This document shows positions 1 to 7,261 of a stretch of DNA of 44,403 bases, one piece after another. The translations under genes and the position numbers were made by a program. Source of the DNA: Fibrobacterota bacterium. GTDB lineage: Bacteria; Fibrobacterota; Fibrobacteria; UBA11236. The stretch spans positions 1 to 44,403 of the forward strand of contig JAQBPO010000016.1 of NCBI GenBank assembly GCA_028287465.1, written 5' to 3'. The notes under the pieces are model-generated. The model made no database searches. It saw only the letters and a list, made by a program, of their open reading frames with translations, and was not told the origin of the DNA. Positions within the stretch are counted from its first letter, which is position 1. Each line of letters starts with the position of its first letter.

Positions 1-28
1 CGACCGAATACCATTCGTTGAATTTACG

Positions 29-56
29 GCCCCGCCCCCAAAAGGCGGGGCTTTTT
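29..56 (+). terminator. Intrinsic terminator
   Basis: A perfect 8-bp GC stem (GCCCCGCC at 29-36 and GGCGGGGC at 44-51) with a 7-nt loop is followed directly by five T residues. This is a textbook rho-independent terminator for a gene left of the window. The first 13 bases end in CCA and could be the 3' end of a tRNA, but too little is present to judge. Confidence 0.85.
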
Positions 57-136
57 CGTTTGATTGCGCCGCTTACCGCAAAAAACCCTGGTCCGGTCGG
101 GCTTGCGCATGCTTTGAGGCTTTTACCACGTTGTTA

Positions 137-1390
137 ATGTTGCCGCTTCCCGTTAAAATCTCCAATATGCGCTTCCTTTCCTTGCCGGGGCTCGGACTCG
201 GCGTTCTCCTGATCGGGCTTTCCGGCATGCCAAGCGCCGCCTTTTCCGATCAGGCGAAACTGTCCAAGGACAAGGAACAGCGCGTCATGGCGATCATGGA
301 TCCCATCGATCTGCACACCCAGAAAATCGATGTCGAATGGGGCGAGTTCCTGAGGAAGAGTTTTTCCGCCAATCCGAATTGGAAGATCATCCCCCGCGAT
401 ACGCTCGTCTCGAAATTCAAGGATTACAAGCTCGACACCCGCAATCCATGCCATGAGTTCCAATGCGCCTTCGACGCGGGAAATATCCTGTCGGCCGAAT
501 TCGTGATGTTCGGTTCGGTGACGAGCATGGACGATCTCTATGCCTTCACGCTCAACCTCGTGCACGTGCCCACCTCCCAGACGGTCTGGTCGCGGGTGGG
601 GGAGATCCGCAAACGCCAGCTCGGAACTCCTTCATCGGCCATGGAAGCCACCCTGGCCCAGATCGCCGGGGATCTGGGACCGGACCAGGTGCGCACCGGA
701 CGGCGCGATAAGCGCGGATTGCTGACCGTGCTCGATCTGAGCGCGGCGGGATCGACGCCCTCGCGGATCATGGCGGAGCGCGTGGCGACCCACCTCTATG
801 CCTCCCGCAATTACGACATCATGGGCAAGAAGGAGATGGAAGAGCTCCTGACGGCGCTGGATATCAACAAAGGCGCCTTCAATCCCACCGACACGGGCAT
901 CTACCTCCTGGGCGGAAAGATGGATATCACCCACCTCGTCTATTCCCGATTGCTCGCGACCAAATCCGGCGGCCTGCAATTGCAGCTGGCCCTTTACGAT
1001 ATCGCCGCCAGGAAAAAGGTGCGGGAATGGCCTTCGCAGGAAACCATGGATTTCAGGAAGCTGCTCGAGTTCGAGGACAAGTTCTTCTCGAGCCTGTTCA
1101 AGCTCCCGGAATACGACGGCGGATCCGGCGCCATCAGCTCCGGCAGGCAATGGACCTGGGCGGGAGCGGGTCTTTCCCTGGCCTTGGGAGCCGCGTTCGG
1201 ATACCTATCCTACGCCGCAAGCCAGGACGCGGACAGGGAGTATGAGCGTTTCCAGGCGGCACGATCCCGCGAGACCGCGGAAAGCCGGCAGACCAAGGTG
1301 CAGGACAAAGAGCGCAGTTCCGTCGTGTACGGAGTGATGGGCGGATTGGGCCTGGCCGGCGCCGGGGGATTCCTGATGTTTTCCTTCTGA
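137..1390 (+). CDS. Exported CsgG/TolB-like protein with two C-terminal membrane segments
   Basis: The protein has about 417 residues. It begins with a hydrophobic signal-like segment ending near Pro-Ser-Ala-Ala-Phe-Ser. Two successive alpha/beta regions follow (roughly 40-190 and 195-320). Both have the pattern seen in CsgG/TolB N-terminal-type domains: 'MAIMDPID' then 'LVSKF' and 'FVMFGSV', and 'LTVLDLSA' then 'MGKKEMEELL' and 'THLVYSRLL'. The C-terminus has two hydrophobic stretches separated by a charged, probably coiled-coil region rich in Arg, Glu and Gln, an arrangement seen in periplasmic or outer-membrane accessory proteins. The start is uncertain: TTG 131, ATG 137 and ATG 167 all precede the signal segment, and no good ribosome binding site separates them. 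The fold assignment is pattern-based; the function is unknown. Confidence 0.6.
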   Translation: MLPLPVKISNMRFLSLPGLGLGVLLIGLSGMPSAAFSDQAKLSKDKEQRVMAIMDPIDLHTQKIDVEWGEFLRKSFSANPNWKIIPRDTLVSKFKDYKLDTRNPCHEFQCAFDAGNILSAEFVMFGSVTSMDDLYAFTLNLVHVPTSQTVWSRVGEIRKRQLGTPSSAMEATLAQIAGDLGPDQVRTGRRDKRGLLTVLDLSAAGSTPSRIMAERVATHLYASRNYDIMGKKEMEELLTALDINKGAFNPTDTGIYLLGGKMDITHLVYSRLLATKSGGLQLQLALYDIAARKKVREWPSQETMDFRKLLEFEDKFFSSLFKLPEYDGGSGAISSGRQWTWAGAGLSLALGAAFGYLSYAASQDADREYERFQAARSRETAESRQTKVQDKERSSVVYGVMGGLGLAGAGGFLMFSF

Positions 1391-1403
1391 CGGCATGGGG
1401 TGC

Positions 1404-1425
1404 GGCCTCCGTCAGGGAGGAGGCC
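1404..1425 (+). other. Intergenic hairpin between two exported-protein genes
   Basis: GGCCTCC (1404-1410) and GGAGGCC (1419-1425) form a 7-bp stem with an 8-nt loop just after the stop at 1390. There is no T-tract, so it is a poor intrinsic terminator. It may be an mRNA-stabilising or attenuating hairpin. Confidence 0.35.
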
Positions 1426-1476
1426 GGGAAACGAGTACGCCGATACGGCGGCAAGGTGGGGCGGTTGATTATTGGG

Positions 1477-4400
1477 ATGCGGACCTTACGAAACCTGGGA
1501 GTCGCCTTGCTCGCGGCGGCCGCCGGCCTCGCGATCCTGAATTCGTGCCGGAAGGAGTTCGACAGCCCTTACATGCCCGGAAGTCCCGGATACGCAGGCG
1601 ATGATTGGACCCGGGACGGGGACGGGAACGGGGTGGCGGACAGCATCGACAAGTACTCGCCCACCTGCAACCAGTCCCCCAAGGTCTGCCTGGAGAACTC
1701 CAAGGTCATCAGCAAGATCGCTACGTCGCAAATGGTGGCCAGCAACATGCTCTTGTGGCTGGGGGATTCCGCTCAGGCTCCGCGGTTGGCATGGAGTCCC
1801 GCCGAGGCGTCCCTCCGCGGTTACGTCCTGGCGAGTTCGGACACGACCATGGTCAAGATCCGCGACGGCATGCTGCTGCCCGTAGGCAAGGGCAGCGCCC
1901 AAATCGCGGTGTCGGTGCCTGGAGCCGAATACCTGAACCAGTCCTTCATCGCCCAGGTGGTCGCGGGCGGGGTGCGGGTATCCTCCATATCCGCCAAGAA
2001 CATTTCCGTGATGGTGGGCAAGGATACCGCGGCCTCGCTGGATTGGATCCCCCAGAACGCGGACATCAAGGAATATTCCCTGGTCAGCGACCAGCCCCTG
2101 GTGGCGAAGATAGTGGACGGACCTAGAATCCGGGGAGTCTTCGCAGGCAAGGCCAATATCACCGTGCAGACCATGGACGGTTCCCGCAAGACTGCGTTCT
2201 CGATTACCGTTACGGACGGCCCCCAGCTGGTGTACACCAATATCCTCACGGCGGAAACGATGTACATGGTGAAAGGCGGGAACCCGGAAACCCCGATCCT
2301 GCATTGGTCGCCTTCCAACGTTTCCGATAAGATGTACAAGCTGGTGCCCGTCGAGGACGGCTACGTGACCGTGACGAAGGACAGCCTGCAGGTAAAGCCC
2401 CTGGCGGTCGGGACGACCATGGTGCTCGCCAAGGCCCTGGACGGCAGCGGCAAGGCTACGGAGTTCACCGTTATAGTGGCGGCCGAGGCCGTCCCCGTCA
2501 CGGGAATCACCGCCGAGGCCTTGAACCTGGTCGCGGGCGCGGACGCCGTCCCGCCCAAGCTGACCTGGATCCCCAAGGATGCCACCAACCGGAAGTATTC
2601 CCTGGTCTCGGGCGATCAAGGGGTGGCGATCGCATCGTCCAGCCAGGTCATGCCCATCTCCATGGGTACCTCCCTTTTCACGGTGACGACCGAAGAAGGC
2701 GGATTCACGGCCGATTTCACCGTGACCGTCGGCCGGGCGGATACCGCCGTGCATGTCGATTCCGTCCGAGTGCAGTCCTTCTCGATGCCTACGGCCAGCT
2801 ACCGCAAGCCGGTCATCTCATGGTACCCGGCCAATGCGGGCAACCAGTCGTTCACCCTGGCCAGCGACGATAGTTCGGTCGTGAGGCCTGAAGGGGAATT
2901 GCTGTTCGCCGTCAAGGTGGGCACCGCCAACGTCACCCTCACCACTACGGACGGTTCCAAGTCCGCGCAATTCAAGGTCACGTCCTACGCCACGGAAATC
3001 CCGGTCACCCAGATCGGCGCCGATTCCATGTCCCTGACCATAGGGCAGGAAATGCCCCCTACGGTTTCCTGGACCCCATCCAACGCGACCAACCTGACCT
3101 ACTCCCTCATCTCTCCCGACACCAATATCGTGGCCATCCGGGGCGGTACGCGCATCTCCGCAAAGGCCGTGGGCAGCCTCAAGGTCACCATCAAATCCGG
3201 AGTCGATGGGCCGTCCGGCGTGTTCCAGGTGATCGTGAACGCGAGCGCGGTGAAGCTGGCGGGCCTGATCGCGTCGAATTTCACCATGAACGTGTCGGAT
3301 CCGGCCCGGGACCCCATCATCGCCTATCAGCCTTCCGGCGCCACCAACAAGGCCGTCACCCTGAAGACGAGCGCCACCTCGATCATTTCCATCAATGCCA
3401 ACAAGATCACGGCCTTGGCGCCGGGCAAGGCCCCCTTGACCGTCACCTCGGTCGAGAATCCCAATATCGCGGCGGTCTGCACCGTGACCGTGGCCGCCCT
3501 GGTGAGGAGCGTTTCCGCGAAGGACGACACCCTGCGCCTGGGCCAGGCCGATCGCGCCGTTTCGACCCTGCTCACCTGGGATCCGCCCAATGCCACGGAC
3601 AAGAGCTTCGCGCTCAAATCCAACGACACCAATATCGTCAGGCCCAGCGGCATGACCTATAAGGCCGTCGGCGGCGGCAAGACCACGGTGATAGTCCGCA
3701 CCCTGGACGGATCCGGCAAGTCGGATACCTTCAATGTCTGGGTGAAGATCCCGGTGACGTCCATCAGCGCCAAGGACCTCGTCATGAAGACCACGGATCT
3801 GCTTTGGGGCGCCTGGCCCCTGATGACCATCTCTCCCGCCAACGCCACCGAGGTCAACTGGTACCTCATCTATACGTATCCGTCCGCCGTTCCGGCGCCT
3901 TCCGGCATCGTCAAGATCGATGCCGGGTGGCAATTGTCGGGTATGTCGCCCGGAACCGCGCAAATCACCGTGATCTCGATCGACAATCAGGCGCTCCGGG
4001 ACACCTTTACCGTTACGGTGACCCAACCCGTCACGGGAATAACCGCGGGAAACCTATCCATGAAGGTCGGGGACCCGGACAATGCCGGAACCGTTTCGGT
4101 GCTGCCCGCCAATGCCACCAACAAAGCCTACACCCTGACTTCCGCGACGCCATCGGTGGCTTCCATCGTGGCCAATAAGGTCCATGCGGTCTCGGGCGGC
4201 AGCGCCGTCATAACCGCCACGAGCAGCGATGGAGGCAAGGTCGCCCAGTTCACGGTGACGGTGGCCATTCCCGTCGTTTCGATATCCGTCACGGACGCGG
4301 CCATGAGGGTGGGGGATGCCGACAAGGATCCCGCCATCACGTGGAATCCAGCGGGCGCGTCCAACAAGGGTTATACCCTGTCCTCCTCCAATACCGCGGC

Positions 4401-5013
4401 GCTGACCATCGTGGCGAACAAGTTGCACGCGGCCGCCGCCGGAACGTCCAACGTGACCGTGACGACTTCGGACGGCGGAAAGACGGCCGCCTTCGCGGTC
4501 ACCGTAACGCAAGGCGTCAACGGCATCACCGTGGCGGACATGACCATCAAGAGGCCGGACGGGGACCGCGATCCGGTCATAACCTGGAACCCATCGAACG
4601 CCAGTAATAAGGGCTATACCCTGACGGGAGGGAACGCTGGCGTCGCCACCGTGGTCGGCAACAAGATCCACCCGGTGTCGGGAGGCGCCGCGACCATGAC
4701 CGTCACCACGGCGGACGGAGGCAAGGCCGCGACCTTCACGGTCACCGTGGTAGTGCCCTTGGAAGGCATCGTCGCGGATGACATCACCATGTCCCGATCC
4801 GATCCGGATATCGCGCCGAACGTGACCTATACCCCGGCGGATGCGTCGAACAAGGGATACTCCATGGTTTCTTCCGATCCGGGGGTGGCGACCATAGAGG
4901 GCGGGAAAATCAGTCCCCAGTCCAGAGGGACGACGAACGTGACCATTACCTCGAACGAGAATCCCGCGATCCATACGGTCATCCAGGTCAAGGTCACGTC
5001 CTTCGGGTTCTGA
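1477..5013 (+). CDS. Lipoprotein with 13 bacterial Ig-like (BIg2-type) repeats
   Basis: About 1,178 residues. The N-terminus is a lipoprotein signal with lipobox Leu-Asn-Ser-Cys, so Cys24 (counting from ATG 1477) should be lipidated. An Asp-rich stretch (DGDGNGVADSID) that looks like a calcium-binding thrombospondin-3/dockerin-type loop follows. From about residue 78 to the end I count 13 tandem repeats of ~80-90 residues. Each starts with a phrase like 'VTGITAxxLxM', has a central 'P-ITWxPxNATNKxYTL' and ends with 'G-xxxxTVTV', which is the signature of group 2 bacterial Ig-like domains. Repeats 10-12 are the most alike, suggesting recent internal duplication. Such proteins form extended surface stalks used in adhesion or matrix display. 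No catalytic domain is visible. GTG 1456 and TTG 1465 are alternative starts. Confidence 0.85.
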   Translation: MRTLRNLGVALLAAAAGLAILNSCRKEFDSPYMPGSPGYAGDDWTRDGDGNGVADSIDKYSPTCNQSPKVCLENSKVISKIATSQMVASNMLLWLGDSAQAPRLAWSPAEASLRGYVLASSDTTMVKIRDGMLLPVGKGSAQIAVSVPGAEYLNQSFIAQVVAGGVRVSSISAKNISVMVGKDTAASLDWIPQNADIKEYSLVSDQPLVAKIVDGPRIRGVFAGKANITVQTMDGSRKTAFSITVTDGPQLVYTNILTAETMYMVKGGNPETPILHWSPSNVSDKMYKLVPVEDGYVTVTKDSLQVKPLAVGTTMVLAKALDGSGKATEFTVIVAAEAVPVTGITAEALNLVAGADAVPPKLTWIPKDATNRKYSLVSGDQGVAIASSSQVMPISMGTSLFTVTTEEGGFTADFTVTVGRADTAVHVDSVRVQSFSMPTASYRKPVISWYPANAGNQSFTLASDDSSVVRPEGELLFAVKVGTANVTLTTTDGSKSAQFKVTSYATEIPVTQIGADSMSLTIGQEMPPTVSWTPSNATNLTYSLISPDTNIVAIRGGTRISAKAVGSLKVTIKSGVDGPSGVFQVIVNASAVKLAGLIASNFTMNVSDPARDPIIAYQPSGATNKAVTLKTSATSIISINANKITALAPGKAPLTVTSVENPNIAAVCTVTVAALVRSVSAKDDTLRLGQADRAVSTLLTWDPPNATDKSFALKSNDTNIVRPSGMTYKAVGGGKTTVIVRTLDGSGKSDTFNVWVKIPVTSISAKDLVMKTTDLLWGAWPLMTISPANATEVNWYLIYTYPSAVPAPSGIVKIDAGWQLSGMSPGTAQITVISIDNQALRDTFTVTVTQPVTGITAGNLSMKVGDPDNAGTVSVLPANATNKAYTLTSATPSVASIVANKVHAVSGGSAVITATSSDGGKVAQFTVTVAIPVVSISVTDAAMRVGDADKDPAITWNPAGASNKGYTLSSSNTAALTIVANKLHAAAAGTSNVTVTTSDGGKTAAFAVTVTQGVNGITVADMTIKRPDGDRDPVITWNPSNASNKGYTLTGGNAGVATVVGNKIHPVSGGAATMTVTTADGGKAATFTVTVVVPLEGIVADDITMSRSDPDIAPNVTYTPADASNKGYSMVSSDPGVATIEGGKISPQSRGTTNVTITSNENPAIHTVIQVKVTSFGF

Positions 5014-5192
5014 GCGGGCGGATTTCGGGCCCCTTTCAAGGTACCGTTGGGAAATCTCAGTTGTTACCGTGACGATTATCTGATCGCGTCCGGCGGATGC
5101 CGAGGGCGTCTTTGAAGAAAAGACGATTGAGATTACATTTTGCGGGGGCGATTAAGCACCCGCGTTTCAATTCATCGTTCAAAAGGAATAGC

Positions 5193-5777
5193 ATGCCCGG
5201 CAAAGTTTCCAGTCTGATCGGAAAAGCATTTTGGATCGCCACCGCCGTTTCCATTTCGGTATCCGGGGCCTTGGCCCAGAGCAATGACCAGAATAACTGG
5301 TATTCGCTAGAAAAGGGCGGAATCATCAGCGTAGTGCGGAATTACGTAGACTTCAATTCCACCCGCCAGGCAGGCGCTTGGCCGACCTTGGGCGGCGGTC
5401 AAAAATACGTCCCCGTCAAAATCGAAGGCTCGGGAGGCTGCTACAAAGTCTTCACCGAACCCAAGACCAATGCCAACGGGGATACGCGTATCTGGTACAA
5501 GAAAGAAGCGGATCCGGTCAGCGGCTACAAAAGCCTGAACGACGACATCAATGGAACCCTCTTTTCCTCGGCCCGCATCTGGGTTGAGGGCACCTCATAT
5601 CCCAATAACCTGTTCCTGGCCATTTCGGCATACAGCACCACATACAATGCCATGGACTTCACCTGGTCCATCCAGAATATGAACACCACCTGGACCACCC
5701 CGGCGCAATGCGATGATGGCGCCTCGCCGTTCCTCAAGTATATCAATGGCGTATTCACCGTGATCAGAGGCGGTTGA
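5193..5777 (+). CDS. Secreted protein of unknown function
   Basis: ATG 5193 is chosen because AAAGGA lies 5 nt upstream (5182-5187) and the first ~27 residues form a clear signal peptide ending at Ala-Leu-Ala-Gln. A longer reading frame from 5097 adds an Arg-rich leader unlikely to be translated. The mature part is about 167 residues and rich in Tyr, Trp, Asn and Thr. It has one probable disulfide pair (Cys in 'GGCYKVF' and 'AQCDDG') and no recognised motif. The composition suggests a compact beta-rich extracellular protein. The next gene starts about 32 nt downstream and also encodes an exported protein, so the two are probably co-transcribed. I do not recognise the family. Confidence 0.7.
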   Translation: MPGKVSSLIGKAFWIATAVSISVSGALAQSNDQNNWYSLEKGGIISVVRNYVDFNSTRQAGAWPTLGGGQKYVPVKIEGSGGCYKVFTEPKTNANGDTRIWYKKEADPVSGYKSLNDDINGTLFSSARIWVEGTSYPNNLFLAISAYSTTYNAMDFTWSIQNMNTTWTTPAQCDDGASPFLKYINGVFTVIRGG

Positions 5778-5809
5778 GCCGAGCCCCCCTCCTGCGGACG
5801 GCCTTGGCG

Positions 5810-7255
5810 ATGATTGGCTTCCGCACGATTTTCCCCGCCATGGCGGTTATATGCGCTCTCTCCGGGGAGCTCCGTTCCACAAAGGCGGAACCTGCCGATC
5901 CGGCCAAGGCCGCAAACGAAAAGCGATACCTCGAAATTCAGCACCGGATCCAATCCGAGCGTCTCAGTGAATCGGGACGGAAGGCCGAAAGGGACTCGCT
6001 TTTCCGCGATTCCCTTTCAATAAAGGGTGCGGAAGATGAGTGTCTGGCCTTCGATGTGGCGGCTTCTTCATGCCTCCTGACCATCGGCGTTTTCAACGGG
6101 CGGATTTCAGGAATCGAATCCTCCAGCGAGGGCGCTGATCCGGTATCGGATCTCCCCCCGGAAGAGAAGATCGGTGCCATCCGGCTCCGGGTTCTGGAAC
6201 GCTTTCTCGAGCCCTATTACCTGGAATCCCGAACCGGCGAGTCCGGGAGGAAATCCGTGCTCGATTCCGTCCTTGCCGAATCCAAGGCCGGGGAATCCAA
6301 GCAGATCGTGAAGCGGATGGGAGAGGCCAGGTTGCGGGAGGCTTATTCCCGTAACTTCCAACGCTACTTCCGCAAACGGAACATCCCCCAATTATATGCG
6401 GTGCTTTCATCGGATTCGGCTTACCTGGATTCCTTGGTATCGGCGATGAAGGCTCCTTCCCCACCACAAAGCGGCCCGGTTGGGCCGTCCGCCCCGGTTC
6501 GGCCCGTACGTCCGATCTGGCACTTCGTTCCGAACGATATGGTTCCGGCCTGGGCAATCAAACAATTGGAAAGCGGAAAACCGGAAAGACGCAGGCCTCC
6601 GGTCAGGTTACCCTTCGGATTCGCCGTGCTGAAGGCCGCCGCTTGGGAACGGGTTCCGGAGATCGGCTTCGAAGAAGCCGTGCCCATCCTTTCCCTGGTC
6701 GAATCGATCGCTTCCCATAAGCAGGCGGATGTAATGAATGGGAGAGCCCCGAAAACCGGTATAGCCGGGAGTCCGGCCGGCATTGAAGATGTCCTTCGCC
6801 TTAAAATCCGGTTGGCCCCCGACCTTTCCCGCCTCGATAAGGGAAGGCGCGACACGGTGGTGGATCTCGACACCGCGCGCTTTTCCGCCTTCGCATGCAC
6901 GCAAAGGGATTTGCCGGAAAGGATAAGGGAATGGTTGGAACGGGAATACTCCCGGGTCAAGCGCCGTTCTATCGGTCCATCCGCCTTGGCGTACGGTGTC
7001 TGGCAGTTCGAAATCGAAGGACCCTCCGGAAAAAAGAATTCGGTACCCCTTTCTACCCGGGCGGTTTCGGATTCGGATTCGACAAGATTCGCCCAAGCCA
7101 TGGAAATGGCCCTGGAAACCGCGATGGAAAAGGCCAGGGAAAGGCGAGCCGGAATCGCCAAGGATTTGTTGCGGGACGGAAGCGCCGTCTCCGATGAAGG
7201 CGGGGAGATGCAGGAATGGATCCGGAATCGCATCCGGATCCATTCCGCTTTTTAG
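5810..7255 (+). CDS. Exported parvulin-like (PpiC/SurA-type) protein, degenerate
   Basis: About 481 residues with an N-terminal signal segment. The N-terminal third is helical and charged, and includes 'RLRVLERFLEPYYLESRTGE', like the helical region of SurA/PrsA-type chaperones. The middle (roughly 225-290) reads 'HFVPNDMVPAWAIKQLESGK ... LPFGFAVLKA' then 'FEEAVPIL'. This follows the parvulin consensus (a phase with 'mvpeF', then 'pfGyHiik' and 'feEv'), but the usual His of 'GYHI' is replaced by Phe, so isomerase activity is doubtful. The last ~190 residues have no match I recognise. The start is uncertain: TTG 5774 overlaps the preceding stop, while ATG 5810 gives a cleaner signal peptide. 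The 3' end carries an embedded terminator. Confidence 0.55.
   Translation: MIGFRTIFPAMAVICALSGELRSTKAEPADPAKAANEKRYLEIQHRIQSERLSESGRKAERDSLFRDSLSIKGAEDECLAFDVAASSCLLTIGVFNGRISGIESSSEGADPVSDLPPEEKIGAIRLRVLERFLEPYYLESRTGESGRKSVLDSVLAESKAGESKQIVKRMGEARLREAYSRNFQRYFRKRNIPQLYAVLSSDSAYLDSLVSAMKAPSPPQSGPVGPSAPVRPVRPIWHFVPNDMVPAWAIKQLESGKPERRRPPVRLPFGFAVLKAAAWERVPEIGFEEAVPILSLVESIASHKQADVMNGRAPKTGIAGSPAGIEDVLRLKIRLAPDLSRLDKGRRDTVVDLDTARFSAFACTQRDLPERIREWLEREYSRVKRRSIGPSALAYGVWQFEIEGPSGKKNSVPLSTRAVSDSDSTRFAQAMEMALETAMEKARERRAGIAKDLLRDGSAVSDEGGEMQEWIRNRIRIHSAF
7213..7253 (+). terminator. Intrinsic terminator embedded in the 3' end of a coding region
   Basis: A 14-bp stem (7213-7226 with 7233-7246) and a 6-nt loop are followed by GC and five T residues, and the last T begins the TAG stop codon (7253-7255). 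The hairpin therefore encodes the last dozen residues of the parvulin-like protein. It separates this gene from the convergent transketolase gene, which ends only 6 nt away. Confidence 0.8.
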
Positions 7256-7261
7256 CGGGCT

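Noticed and set aside
1-13. 3' end of a tRNA ending in CCA before the first terminator
   Set aside because: The bases could be an acceptor strand with CCA, and the terminator follows soon after, but the rest of any tRNA is outside the window, so pairing cannot be tested.
1550-5010. Tandem repeats as a CRISPR or satellite array
   Set aside because: The ~240-nt periodicity is explained by repeated Ig-like domains in one open reading frame. There are no short identical repeats with unique spacers.
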